64,000 nt of DNA from Ilumatobacter fluminis (GCF_004364865.1 NZ_SOAU01000001.1:2388001-2452000), one strand, 5' to 3'; positions 53,671 through 62,937 are shown, counted from the first letter of the stretch. The notes: generated by a model from the letters alone, not told the origin. Program-made: numbers and translations.

Positions 53671-53710
53671 CCGTCATCGTCACATCAGGTCGTAGCCGAC
53701 CTCATTCACC

Positions 53711-55675
53711 TCAGCCGGCGAACGAGAAGTCGGCGACGTTGGTGAGCGGACCGGCGCCCTGGGCGTCGGGAGCAACACCAGCCGTCGCCAGCTGCGACGT
53801 GTAGCCGTAGAACGACGGCTTCTGCGTGATGGGCAGCATGAACAGACCCGTCTCCGGGTCGAGCTCGAGCGTCGTGACGTACTTGTCGAGCTCGTTGTAG
53901 CAAGCCGCACGCTCGGTGTCGTCCACCGTGGCGTCGCACTCGGCCGACTTCGCATCGAAGTCGGGGTTGGCGTAGCCGTACGGGTTGTTGCCCGAGCCGC
54001 TCAGGTACGAGGCGCTCTGGCCGCCCGGCCAGGGGCCGCCGACCCATGCGAACTGGGTGATGTCCCAGATCTCGCAGTTGCCCTCGGCGCCGCCGCTCGT
54101 CGAGCAGGCAATGGCCTCCTCGGAGAACGGAACCTCGGAGAAGTAGGCGCCACCCTCGACGTTGTCGATGGTGATCTCGATGCCCGCAGCGGCGTAGCCG
54201 GCCTGGAGGAGCTCCTGCTGGATCTCACGCAGACGGTTGCCACCGGTGGTGCCGACCCGGAGGCTCAGCGGACCACGCTCGGGGTGCTCGTAGATGCCAC
54301 CGTTGTCGGTGTAGCCGGCCGCCTCGAGGGCCGCACGGGCACCGTCGACGTCGCCCATACCGTAACCGGCGTCGCCGGCGTGGTCTTCGTAGGTCGACTG
54401 GTTCGACAGCCAGTAGGTGTTGCCGAGACCCGAAGCCGGGAGCAGATCGCCGAACAGCGGGGTGTACAGACCAGCCATGACCTCGGCCTTGTTCATCGCG
54501 AGCGCGAGCGCTTCACGAACGGCGGGGTCGGCCAGGTGCACGTTGTTCAGGTTCAGGCCCCAGTGCTCGAACACCGGACCGGCCGACGCGTTGACCGTGA
54601 AGTCCTCGCTCTCGGCCAGCTGCTCGAAGGCGAGCTGCGGCTGGGTCATGATGATCTGCGCCTCGCCGGCGAGCAGAGCGTTGATCTGCGCGTCGGTGTC
54701 GGTCACGAAGTTGATCTGCACACCGTCGACGGCCGCGGTGCCCGTGTTCTGGGCGTCGGGGCTGTTCGAGCCGTTGTACGAGTCGTTGCGGACCATGTTC
54801 AGCTGGACGCCGCGCTCCCACGAGTCGAAGATCATGGCGCCCGACGACGGGATGACCGCGCCGTCGACGCTCCACTCACGCAGCGACTCGTTGAGTGCCG
54901 TGGCGGCCTCGACCGGATCGGCCGGGAACACGTGCATCGGGTAGACCTCGTTGAGGACAGCCTTCCAACCGGCGAAGAAGCCTTCCCAGGTCACGCTGAA
55001 CTCGGTCGGCGAGTTGACGGTGAAGTCGACGATGGTGTCGAGGCCCGTGCGGTCACCGATGAGGTAGACGTAGGCGGGGTTGCCCTCTTCGTCTTCGCCG
55101 TCGGTCGCCATGATGGCGTCGAACGTCCACTTGACGTCGTCGGCGGTGAGGTCGTCACCGTCGCTCCAGACGAGGCCGTCACGCAGGACGTAGTTCACCG
55201 TGAAGGTGCCGTCGCCGTTGTCGGTCGGAGGATTGTCCTCGGCCAGCAGCTCGGGGTAGTACTCGGTCGCACCGGAGATGCCGTACAGACCCTCGAGCAT
55301 CGCGGAGCGGATCCACGACGTGATCGACAGGTTGTTGTTCGGGTCGTCGAGGTGGAGGTCGGGCGGCTCCTGCTCGTGCGCCCAGATCAGGGTGCCACCG
55401 TCGGCGCCGGCCTCGGCCGGTTCTTCGGCGGGCTCGGAACCCTCGTCGCCGCCGTCGTCGCCGCCGTCGTCGGCAGGCTCGTCGCCGTCGTCGGCAGGCT
55501 CGTCAGCGGGCTCGTCGCCGCTGTCGTCGCCACCGTCGTCGTCGGCAGCCGTTTCTTCGGTCGCAGCGTCGTCGCCGTCGTCCGCGTCGTCGTCGTCGCC
55601 ACCGCATGCTGCGGCCACGAGCGACAGGCCGACAGCGAGTGCGATGACCCGCTTCGTGCGCCTCGTCTTGATCAC
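53711..55675 (-). CDS. oppA: Peptide-binding lipoprotein (SBP family 5)
   Basis: A 654-residue extracytoplasmic solute-binding protein. The signal peptide ends in a lipobox LVAAAC (Cys24). About 65 residues of almost pure Asp, Glu, Ala, Pro and Gly follow as a flexible acidic tether before the folded domain (TLIWAHEQEPPDLHL). Family 5 features include DDVKWTFDAIM and VREALALAMNKAEVM. It should capture oligopeptides for OppBCDF. AAGGAGG sits six bases before the GTG start, the strongest ribosome site in the region. The 190-bp gap upstream holds its promoter. Confidence 0.93.
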   Translation of the reverse strand: MIKTRRTKRVIALAVGLSLVAAACGGDDDDADDGDDAATEETAADDDGGDDSGDEPADEPADDGDEPADDGGDDGGDEGSEPAEEPAEAGADGGTLIWAHEQEPPDLHLDDPNNNLSITSWIRSAMLEGLYGISGATEYYPELLAEDNPPTDNGDGTFTVNYVLRDGLVWSDGDDLTADDVKWTFDAIMATDGEDEEGNPAYVYLIGDRTGLDTIVDFTVNSPTEFSVTWEGFFAGWKAVLNEVYPMHVFPADPVEAATALNESLREWSVDGAVIPSSGAMIFDSWERGVQLNMVRNDSYNGSNSPDAQNTGTAAVDGVQINFVTDTDAQINALLAGEAQIIMTQPQLAFEQLAESEDFTVNASAGPVFEHWGLNLNNVHLADPAVREALALAMNKAEVMAGLYTPLFGDLLPASGLGNTYWLSNQSTYEDHAGDAGYGMGDVDGARAALEAAGYTDNGGIYEHPERGPLSLRVGTTGGNRLREIQQELLQAGYAAAGIEITIDNVEGGAYFSEVPFSEEAIACSTSGGAEGNCEIWDITQFAWVGGPWPGGQSASYLSGSGNNPYGYANPDFDAKSAECDATVDDTERAACYNELDKYVTTLELDPETGLFMLPITQKPSFYGYTSQLATAGVAPDAQGAGPLTNVADFSFAG

Positions 55676-55865
55676 GTAGATCCTCCTTGTTGGATGGACA
55701 GGAGGGAGGTGTGCGAGCTAGGTCAGGCCCCCGACGTGTTCACGCTGCGGTGCCATTGGTTAGCCCCCGATTCGTCCTCCCCAGCCGATCGGGTGCGCAT
55801 GAGGGTAGCACGTGTCGAACGTCACCATTGTGAACGTCGGTGAACAAATGGTTCAGGTGTTCCGA

Positions 55866-56642
55866 TCAGGCCCGCGCCGCGAACTGGACGATCCGGCTGA
55901 ATTCCTCGGGATCCAGGCTCGCTCCGCCGACCAGTGCGCCGTCGATGTCGGGCTGCGCCATCAGATCTTCAGCAGTGCTTGCCTTGACCGATCCGCCGTA
56001 CTGGATGCGGACCTCGGCTGCGGTCTCGGCGTCGTACTTCGCGGCGACCGCTCCACGGATCGCCTTGCACACCGCCTGGGCGTCCTCGGACGTCGCCGTC
56101 TTGCCGGTGCCGATCGCCCAGATCGGCTCGTACGCGATCACCATCGAGGCGACCTGGTCGGCCTTGACCTTGTCGAGCCCGGCGACGACCTGACCGAGCA
56201 CCTTTGCCTCGGTCTCCCCCGCTTCACGCTCCTCGAGCGATTCGCCGCAGCACATGATCGGCGTCATGCCGTGCTTGAAGATCGCCTTGACCTTCTTGTT
56301 GACCATCTCGTCGGTCTCACCGAACAGATCTCGTCGTTCGCTGTGGCCGCACACGACCAGCTTCACGTCGAGCTTGGCCAGGAACAGCGGCGAGATCTCG
56401 CCGGTGAACGCGCCCTTCTCTTCCCAATGGCAGTGCTGGGCGCCGAGTTGCAGCTCGAGTTCGTCACTCTCGATGACGGTCTGCACGCTGCGGATGTCGG
56501 TGAACGGCGGGTGCACGCTCACGTCGACGTCGCGGTACACCTCCTTCGGGAGCGAGTAGTGCAGCTTCTGCACCGTCTGGATCGCCTCCCAGTGGTTGAG
56601 GTTCATCTTCCAGTTGCCCGAGATGATCGGCTTGCGCGACAT
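55866..56642 (-). CDS. tpiA: Triosephosphate isomerase
   Basis: A 258-residue TIM-barrel enzyme that interconverts dihydroxyacetone phosphate and glyceraldehyde 3-phosphate. Catalytic Lys12 is in GNWKMN, His in CGHSERR, and Glu in AYEPIWAIGTGK, with the mobile loop complete. GAAGGA precedes the ATG. It follows pgk, with a 37-bp palindrome between them. Confidence 0.97.
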   Translation of the reverse strand: MSRKPIISGNWKMNLNHWEAIQTVQKLHYSLPKEVYRDVDVSVHPPFTDIRSVQTVIESDELELQLGAQHCHWEEKGAFTGEISPLFLAKLDVKLVVCGHSERRDLFGETDEMVNKKVKAIFKHGMTPIMCCGESLEEREAGETEAKVLGQVVAGLDKVKADQVASMVIAYEPIWAIGTGKTATSEDAQAVCKAIRGAVAAKYDAETAAEVRIQYGGSVKASTAEDLMAQPDIDGALVGGASLDPEEFSRIVQFAARA

Positions 56643-56663
56643 GGTGGTGTCCTTCGTGGGTTC

Positions 56664-56700
56664 GGTGTGTCGGACGGTGCCAGGCACCATCCGACACACC
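56664..56700. repeat. 37-bp near-perfect palindrome between pgk and tpiA
   Basis: Arms GGTGTGTCGGACGGTGCC and GGCACCATCCGACACACC differ at one position and are separated by a single A. It lies in the 75-bp gap between two co-oriented glycolytic genes. It shares the GTCGGA core with the palindromes at 19036 and 48519 and could separate or stabilise pgk and tpiA messages. Confidence 0.7.
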
Positions 56701-56717
56701 CCGGTTGTTCGGTTGGA

Positions 56718-57848
56718 TCAGGCGTTGGGGGCGCCGCGCAGGGCGGCGAGGCCGGGCAGGTCGCCGTTCTCGAGCAGTTCGAGGCTGGCGCCGCCACCGG
56801 TCGACACGTGATCGACCTCGTCGTCGAGGCGGAACTGTGCGAGCGCGGCAGCGGAGTCGCCGCCACCGACGACCGTGAACGCCTTCGTGTCGGCCATGGC
56901 CTGGGCGACGGTCTTGGTGCCGTTGGCGAAACGGTCGTCCTCGAACATGCCCATCGGGCCGTTCCAGAACACCATCCGAGCGTCCATGATCACGTCGGTG
57001 AACGCCGCGGCCGACCCGGGTCCGATGTCGAAACCCTTGCCACCGTCGGGCACCTGGGCACCCCAGGTGGCGAACTGGCCGTTCGCATCGAGGCCGACGA
57101 GATCGTCGGGCAGGTGGATCTTGCCGGCGTTCGCCGCGAGGATCTTGGCGCACGTGTCGACCTGGTCGGGCTCGAACAGCGAGTCACCGATCCGCTTGCC
57201 TTGCGCGGCGAAGAACGTGAAACACATCGCCCCGCCGATCACCAGCGAGTCGACGACGTCGAGCAGCGCCTCGACCACGCCGAGCTTGTCGGAGATCTTG
57301 GCGCCACCGAGCACGGCCACGAACGGCCGCTTCGGCTGGTTGCGGAGGCCGAGCAACACGTCGACCTCCTTCTCGAGCAGGCGGCCCATCGCCGACGGCA
57401 CCGTCTTCGGCGGACCGACGATGGATGCGTGCGCACGGTGTGAGGCACCGAACGCGTCGTTGACGTAGAGGTCGATGCCGTCGGTCAGCTGGGCCGTGAA
57501 CTCGTCGCTGTTGCCGGTCTCGCCCGGATCGAAGCGCAGGTTCTCGAGCAGTTCGACGCCGGGCGCGAGCTCGGCGAGGCGAGCCCGGACCGGGTCCATC
57601 GAGTACTGCGGGTTCGGCTCACCCTTCGGACGACCGAGGTGGCTCGCACACACGACGCTCGCGCCGCGTTCGGTGAGCCATTCGATCGTCGGCAGGGCCG
57701 CGCGGATCCGGAAGTCGTCGGTGATGCGACGGTCGTCGCCGTCGTCGTCCGCCTCGCCGTCGAGGGGCACGTTGAAGTCGGTGCGCACGAAGACGCGCTT
57801 GCCCGACACCTCACCGAGATCCTCCAGCGTGGGAATCCCGTTGATCAT
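56718..57848 (-). CDS. pgk: Phosphoglycerate kinase
   Basis: A 376-residue kinase that makes ATP from 1,3-bisphosphoglycerate. It has FVRTDFNVPLDG, SHLGRPKGEPNP, LENLRFDPGETGN, VNDAFGASHRAHASI, AVLGGAKISDK and TVVGGGDSAAA. It begins 7 bp after gap. The length is slightly short (usual about 395), with no missing motif. Confidence 0.97.
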   Translation of the reverse strand: MINGIPTLEDLGEVSGKRVFVRTDFNVPLDGEADDDGDDRRITDDFRIRAALPTIEWLTERGASVVCASHLGRPKGEPNPQYSMDPVRARLAELAPGVELLENLRFDPGETGNSDEFTAQLTDGIDLYVNDAFGASHRAHASIVGPPKTVPSAMGRLLEKEVDVLLGLRNQPKRPFVAVLGGAKISDKLGVVEALLDVVDSLVIGGAMCFTFFAAQGKRIGDSLFEPDQVDTCAKILAANAGKIHLPDDLVGLDANGQFATWGAQVPDGGKGFDIGPGSAAAFTDVIMDARMVFWNGPMGMFEDDRFANGTKTVAQAMADTKAFTVVGGGDSAAALAQFRLDDEVDHVSTGGGASLELLENGDLPGLAALRGAPNA

Positions 57849-57855
57849 GATGCGA

Positions 57856-58866
57856 TCAGCGCTTCTTGGTACCGACGTACGACACGAGGTCGACGAGGCG
57901 GTTCGAGTAGCCCCACTCGTTGTCGTACCACGAGCACACCTTGACGAGCTTGCCCATCGTCATGGTCAGCCCGGCGTCGAAGATCGACGAATGCGGGTTG
58001 TTGACGATGTCGCTCGACACGATCGGGTCTTCGGTGTATTCGAGGATGCCCTTCAGGGCGCCGCGGGCGGCGGCGGCCTTGTATGCGGCGTTGATCTCCT
58101 CGACCGAGGCCTTCTTGCGGAGGTTCGCGGTGAAGTCGGTGATCGAACCGGTCGGGATCGGCACGCGGAACGAGGTGCCGTCGAGCTTGCCCTTCATCGA
58201 CTCCATGACGAGGCTGGTGGCGCGGGCGGCACCGGTGCTGGTCGGCACGATGTTGATCGCGGCGCCACGGGCACGACGGAGATCCTTGTGCGGGCCGTCG
58301 ACGAGCTGCTGGTCGCCGGTGTAGGCGTGGGTGGTCGTCATGAGACCGTTGACGACACCGAACGCATCGTCGAGCACCTTGACGAGCGGGACGAAACAGT
58401 TCGTGGTGCAGCTCGCGTTCGAGATGACCTGGTGCTGCTTCGGCTTGTACTCCTTGTGGTTCACGCCGTACACGACCGTCAGGTCGGCGCCGGCCGACGG
58501 GGCCGACACGATGACGGTCGGGGCGCCGGCCTCGACGTGCATCGCCGCGTCGTCGCGGGCGGTGAAGAAGCCGGTCGACTCGATGACGACGTCGACGCCG
58601 AGGTCGCCCCACGGGAGCGCCTTGGGATCACGCTCGGACAGCACCGTCAGGGTGTCGTCGCCGACCTTGATGCCGTTCTTCGTGGCCGAGATCTTCTCGG
58701 GCAGCACGCCCATGACCGAGTCGTACTTGAGCAGGTGAGCCATCGTGTCGAGCGAGCCGAGGTCGTTCACCGCGACGAAGTCGATGTCGGCGCCGCTTTC
58801 CTTCGCGGCACGGAAGAAGTTGCGGCCGATGCGCCCGAAGCCGTTGATGCCTACGCGAACGGTCAT
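57856..58866 (-). CDS. gap: Glyceraldehyde-3-phosphate dehydrogenase, type I
   Basis: A 336-residue NAD-dependent dehydrogenase: VGINGFGRIGRNFFRA binds NAD, the catalytic Cys is in SNASCTTNCF, and the following His and substrate motifs (TTHAYTGDQ, ATSLVMESMKGKL) are intact. AAAGGA before the ATG is a ribosome site. TAGTCT at 58912-58917 (minus strand) may be the -10 of the gap-pgk-tpiA operon, giving a 5' leader of roughly 40 bases. Confidence 0.97.
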   Translation of the reverse strand: MTVRVGINGFGRIGRNFFRAAKESGADIDFVAVNDLGSLDTMAHLLKYDSVMGVLPEKISATKNGIKVGDDTLTVLSERDPKALPWGDLGVDVVIESTGFFTARDDAAMHVEAGAPTVIVSAPSAGADLTVVYGVNHKEYKPKQHQVISNASCTTNCFVPLVKVLDDAFGVVNGLMTTTHAYTGDQQLVDGPHKDLRRARGAAINIVPTSTGAARATSLVMESMKGKLDGTSFRVPIPTGSITDFTANLRKKASVEEINAAYKAAAARGALKGILEYTEDPIVSSDIVNNPHSSIFDAGLTMTMGKLVKVCSWYDNEWGYSNRLVDLVSYVGTKKR

Positions 58867-59039
58867 GGGATGGTCCTTTCGATGGGGGTTTCAGTCGTAC
58901 TGACGACGCCGAGACTAGTGGTTCTGTGGGAAGGCGCCGCCGTTACCGAACGGTATGCCGACCGAGGTCATGTCGTGGAGGGCCGGATGACCCGAATCGA
59001 CGACGTGACTCGATCGATCACCGACGTCAGTGGGCGACG

Positions 59040-59885
59040 TCAGTGGGCGACGTCGCGGTGCGAGGTGCGGACGGCGACGCCGTGCTCGGCGAAGCGCCGT
59101 GCGAGTTCTTCGGTGATGGCCACCGAACGGTGACGACCGCCGGTGCAACCGATCGCGATCGTGAGATAGGCGCGGCCCTCGGCCTGGTAGCTCGGGAACA
59201 GATCGACCAGCATCGTCTCGAGGTGATCGAGAAACGCTGCGGTCACGCTCCGTTCGAGGACATAGTCGCGGACCTTCGGGTCGTGCCCGGTGAGCGGACG
59301 GAGTTCGTCCTCCCAGTGCGGGTTCGGCAGGAACCGCACGTCCATCACGATGTCGGCGTCGAGCGGCACCCCGTGCTTGAAACCGAATGACTCGACCGTG
59401 ATCTGGACCTGCTGGTGGTCGACCTCGGCGAACGCGCTGATCAGCTTCTCTTTCAGCTGATGCACGTTGAGGTCGGTCGTGTCGATCACCAGATCGGCCT
59501 GGTTCTTGACCGGCTGGAGGATGTCTCGTTCGTGCTCGATCGCCTCGAGCACACCCTCGCTCTGGTCGGCGAACGGGTGCCGCCGGCGCGTGGCGTCGTA
59601 GCGCTGCACGATGACGGGTGTCGCGGCGTCGAGGAACAGCAACGTCACGACGTGTCCGTCGGCCCGCATCTTGGCGACCTCGCGCATGAGGCCTTCGTGG
59701 TTCCGCCCCGACACGAGCGCCAGCCGGGCGATGTCGGACGACGGCTGTGATGCGAGGTCGACGATGGTCGGCAGGAGTGACGTCGGCAGGTTGTCGACGA
59801 CGTAGAACCCGAGGTCTTCGAGCACGTCGGCCGCGCCCGATCGACCCGCTCCGGACAACCCTGCGATCACCACGATCTCAGCCAC
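59040..59885 (-). CDS. rapZ: RapZ/YvcJ family nucleotide-binding protein
   Basis: A 281-residue protein with an N-terminal P-loop domain (VVIAGLSGAGRSGAADVLEDLGFYVVDNLP) and a C-terminal domain with FGFKHGVPLDADIVMDVRFLPNP and IGCTGGRHRSVAI. The Walker A Lys is Arg15, common in actinobacterial members. In Escherichia coli RapZ guides RNase E to a small RNA in amino-sugar control; in Gram positives it binds UDP-GlcNAc-type ligands. GTG 59885 is chosen by homology. Its stop lies inside a 13-bp tandem duplication. The usual neighbours yvcK and whiA are absent between it and gap. Confidence 0.93.
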   Translation of the reverse strand: MAEIVVIAGLSGAGRSGAADVLEDLGFYVVDNLPTSLLPTIVDLASQPSSDIARLALVSGRNHEGLMREVAKMRADGHVVTLLFLDAATPVIVQRYDATRRRHPFADQSEGVLEAIEHERDILQPVKNQADLVIDTTDLNVHQLKEKLISAFAEVDHQQVQITVESFGFKHGVPLDADIVMDVRFLPNPHWEDELRPLTGHDPKVRDYVLERSVTAAFLDHLETMLVDLFPSYQAEGRAYLTIAIGCTGGRHRSVAITEELARRFAEHGVAVRTSHRDVAH

Positions 59886-59902
59886 GACGTCGAGCGTAGT
59901 GG

Positions 59903-60649
59903 TCAGGTGCGCCGCAGGCGCAGGTACAGCAGTCGAGGCACGGTGGCGGCCTCGACATACTCCGGCGCCCGTTCGAGGAACCCGGGCGGGGGTGCCGGCT
60001 CCAGCATCCGTTCGAGGACGAGGCCGTGTTCGGCGAGGGTGTTGAGGTAGCGCGACAGCGGGCGGTGGATGAACCGGATCCACACGCCGAGCTCGACCTG
60101 CTCGACCGACTCGCTCTCGACGAGGTACGGACCGATCCGCCAGTACTGCTCGGGCGGGTCGATCATGTGGTCGTCGATCCAACCGGATCCCGGCGTCTGC
60201 AGGAGCGGGTGGTTGAGGAAGAAGCAGAAGCGGCCGCCGGGCTTGGTGACCCTGGCGACCTCGGCGATCGCTGCGTCGACGGCGTCGATGTGTTCGAACA
60301 CCAGGCAGGCCACCGTCGCGTCGAACGATGCGTCCGCGAAGGGCAACTCGTCGGCCGTGGATCGGGCGTAGTGCGCGCCACCACCACGCTCGTGGGCGAC
60401 ACGAATCTGGTTCCACGTCGGGTCGATGCCGACGACCGTGGCGCCGACCGACGCCATCATGCGGCTGATCTGACCGTCACCGCAGCCGATGTCGAGGATC
60501 GTCCGTGCGTCACCCAGCTCGCCGGCGGCCAGCGGCAGGATCTGCTCCTCGTACTCCGGGTCGGCACCGTCGGTGAATCCGTCGATCCACCAGTTCGCGT
60601 GTTCTTCCCACAGGTCTCGGGACGGATCGCGTTCGGTCTCGCTGGTCAC
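59903..60649 (-). CDS. Class I SAM-dependent methyltransferase
   Basis: A 248-residue methyltransferase: ILDIGCGDGQISRMMASVG (motif I), VVGIDPTWNQI, ADELPFADASFDATVACLVFEHI (motifs II-III) and VARVTKPGGRFCFFLNHPLL. It resembles UbiE/Coq5-type methyltransferases of the Methyltransf_11 group. TAGGTT six bases before the GTG start points to a leaderless mRNA that may continue into rapZ 17 bp downstream. The substrate is unknown. Confidence 0.88.
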   Translation of the reverse strand: MTSETERDPSRDLWEEHANWWIDGFTDGADPEYEEQILPLAAGELGDARTILDIGCGDGQISRMMASVGATVVGIDPTWNQIRVAHERGGGAHYARSTADELPFADASFDATVACLVFEHIDAVDAAIAEVARVTKPGGRFCFFLNHPLLQTPGSGWIDDHMIDPPEQYWRIGPYLVESESVEQVELGVWIRFIHRPLSRYLNTLAEHGLVLERMLEPAPPPGFLERAPEYVEAATVPRLLYLRLRRT

Positions 60650-60700
60650 GGCTCGAACCTACTGGCGGTCGGGCAACGCTCCTCGGAGCAGGTTGTGGGA

Positions 60701-62839
60701 TCAGGGAAGCAGGCGGGTGTCGGCGAGGCGGACCGGGTTGTCGACCGGTTCGATGCCGTCGGTCCAGGTGCCGGTGTGATCGACGACGAGGTCGGCTTCG
60801 GCGGCCGTGTACACGCACACCCGGCCCGTGGCGTCGGGACGCACCATCGCCAGGTTCGCCACCGTCTCCCCCGCCCCGTAGTTCACATTCGACGCCGTCG
60901 GCACCGCACGATCACACGGGAACACCGTCAGATGCCCCGCCCCCGACGGCACCACCGCCGTCACGTTCAACACCGGCACACCCACACCATCGGGCACCTC
61001 CACCACGAACACACCACCCGCCGCGACACGACCCGCCACACCGCCCACGCCCGAACGCGTATCGACCAGGCGGACCGGGTTGTCGACCGGTTCGTACGTG
61101 GTCGCCCGACCGGCCAGGTCGACGACGAGGTCGGTCTCGGCGAAACTCTGGACGCACACCCGGCCCGTGGCGTCGGGACGCACCATCGCCAGGTTCGCCA
61201 CCGTCTCCCCCGCCCCGTAGTTCACGTTCGACGCCGTCGGCACCGCACGATCACACGGGAACACCGTCAGATGCCCCGCCCCCGACGGCACCACCGCCGT
61301 CACGTTCAACACCGGGACACCCACACCATCGGGCATTTCCACCACGAACACACCACCCGCCGCAACACGACCCGCCACACCGCCGACGCCCGAACGCGTG
61401 TCGACGAGGCGGCGCGGGTTGTCGACCGGTGTGAACCCGTCCGGAAGCTGCGCCGTGTGGTCGACCACCAGGTCGCCATCGGAATGCGAGCGGATGCACA
61501 CCCGACCGTCGGCGTCGGGACGCACCATCGCCAGGTTCGCCACCGTCTCCCCCGCCCGGTGATTCACGTTCGACGCCGTCGGCACCGCACGATCACACGG
61601 GAACACCGTCAGATGCCCCGCCCGCGACGGCACCACCGCCGTCACGTTCAACACCGGAACGCCCTCACGGTCGGGTACGTCGATCGCGACGATCCCACCC
61701 TCGGGCACGAACTGCGGTGCCGCCACGGTGTGGAACGTCGGCCGGTACCCGGCGGTGATCTCGCCGTCCCACCGGTTGTGCGAGATGGTCCAGCCGAGGG
61801 TGCGGGCAGGGCGGCCGGCGGCGTCCCACGGCACCCACGTGGCGAAGAACGAGTTGCACTCGAGCTCGTCGCACTTGAGTGGTTCGGCGACGCGGTCGAA
61901 CTCGACGAACGGCCCGGTCGGCGACGCCGAACGGCCGAAGACGACGGTGTCGCCCCACCAGTCGTCGAGCTTGTCGATCGAGACGAACGACGCGCCGGTC
62001 CAGACGATCTGGGTCGCATGGGCGATGCGGCCGGCCGTGGGCACGACCGACACCGCTCGCGCCGGGTCGCCCTGCCACGTCGATCCGTCCCAGTACTGCG
62101 GTGTCGCCAGCAATTGTCCTCTCGGCACACGGCCGACCGTGACGCGTGCCGCACAGTCGTCGTGGGCGGGGATGCCGTTCACGTCCTCGAAGCCGAACTG
62201 GCGGTGGCACTGCGCGTACAGGTAGGTCCAGTCGCGGTCGGTGGTCACCGACCATCCATACAGCGCGGCGGACGAGTTCGGCGCCGGCGAGCGCCCGACC
62301 GGGAGCAGTGTCTGCCCGTCGAGCGCGACCACGTGGGTCGCGACGGGCACGGCATGGCTCAAGTAGTCGTCGCCGCGCTCTTCGAGTTCGGCGACGAACA
62401 CGTAGACCTTGCCGTCGTTCGCCGTCTCGGCACCGAGTGGCCAGTACCAGCGCTGGTACGGCTGGGTGATGTCGCCGAAGAAGAACGGCTCGGGATCGAA
62501 GCGACTGCCGCCGTAGAGGATCGAGAAGCAGCCGCCGTCCTGCAGCGCCGCGATGTTGTGCACGATAGTGATCTCGTCGGGGCCGAGCCGGACCGCGGCG
62601 TCCTGGAAGGTCCAGAGCACCCGACCGTCGCCGAGCGCCGTGGCGCGCTGATAGTCGGCACCCACCACGCCGGCCGGTTCGCTGTCGAACAATCCGTCGA
62701 GCAGATCGATCCGCGCCTCGCTCAGGCAGCGGACACCCTGCACCGACGGAGCGGCCGACACCGGTTCGGCGGTGCCGGGCGCGACGGCGAACACGATGAA
62801 GGTCGCGATCGCGACGAGAAGCCGGTCCCGCCCGGACAT
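60701..62839 (-). CDS. Secreted beta-propeller-like protein with three RLVDTR repeats
   Basis: A 712-residue exported protein: signal peptide (RLLVAIATFIVFAVAPGTAEPVSAA), a 340-residue domain rich in Trp and Tyr (YQRWYWPLGAE, DGKVYVFVAELEE, SISHNRWDGEI-type blades) that looks like a DUF4185-like beta-propeller, and three C-terminal repeats of about 113 residues. Each repeat holds VPVLNVTAVVPS, HLTVFPCDRAVPTASNVN, ETVANLAMVRPDA and DNPxRLVDTR. The last ends truncated at RLADTRLLP. TACGGT six bases before the ATG suggests a leaderless mRNA. Such repeats are typical of actinobacterial surface proteins; the ligand is unknown. Confidence 0.8.
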   Translation of the reverse strand: MSGRDRLLVAIATFIVFAVAPGTAEPVSAAPSVQGVRCLSEARIDLLDGLFDSEPAGVVGADYQRATALGDGRVLWTFQDAAVRLGPDEITIVHNIAALQDGGCFSILYGGSRFDPEPFFFGDITQPYQRWYWPLGAETANDGKVYVFVAELEERGDDYLSHAVPVATHVVALDGQTLLPVGRSPAPNSSAALYGWSVTTDRDWTYLYAQCHRQFGFEDVNGIPAHDDCAARVTVGRVPRGQLLATPQYWDGSTWQGDPARAVSVVPTAGRIAHATQIVWTGASFVSIDKLDDWWGDTVVFGRSASPTGPFVEFDRVAEPLKCDELECNSFFATWVPWDAAGRPARTLGWTISHNRWDGEITAGYRPTFHTVAAPQFVPEGGIVAIDVPDREGVPVLNVTAVVPSRAGHLTVFPCDRAVPTASNVNHRAGETVANLAMVRPDADGRVCIRSHSDGDLVVDHTAQLPDGFTPVDNPRRLVDTRSGVGGVAGRVAAGGVFVVEMPDGVGVPVLNVTAVVPSGAGHLTVFPCDRAVPTASNVNYGAGETVANLAMVRPDATGRVCVQSFAETDLVVDLAGRATTYEPVDNPVRLVDTRSGVGGVAGRVAAGGVFVVEVPDGVGVPVLNVTAVVPSGAGHLTVFPCDRAVPTASNVNYGAGETVANLAMVRPDATGRVCVYTAAEADLVVDHTGTWTDGIEPVDNPVRLADTRLLP
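60842..61655. repeat. Tandem 339/342-bp coding repeats
   Basis: Three copies of a block starting CACCATCGCCAGGTTCGCCA begin at 60842, 61181 and 61523, giving periods of 339 and 342 bp. About 130 bp of each block is nearly identical at the DNA level, including silent positions, which implies recent duplication or gene conversion within the secreted-protein gene. Confidence 0.8.
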
Positions 62840-62937
62840 CCGCTCACCGTACGCGCCGGGTCACTCCGCGCGGTGTCGCCGGTGCACCGAGGTGCACCTG
62901 TCGATCCGTGCGGAGACCGCCGGGTACGGTCGGCGCC

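Noticed and set aside
59840-59861. Broken P-loop in RapZ (Arg in place of the Walker A Lys)
   Set aside because: Actinobacterial RapZ homologues commonly have Arg or another residue here, so it is not a sign of decay.
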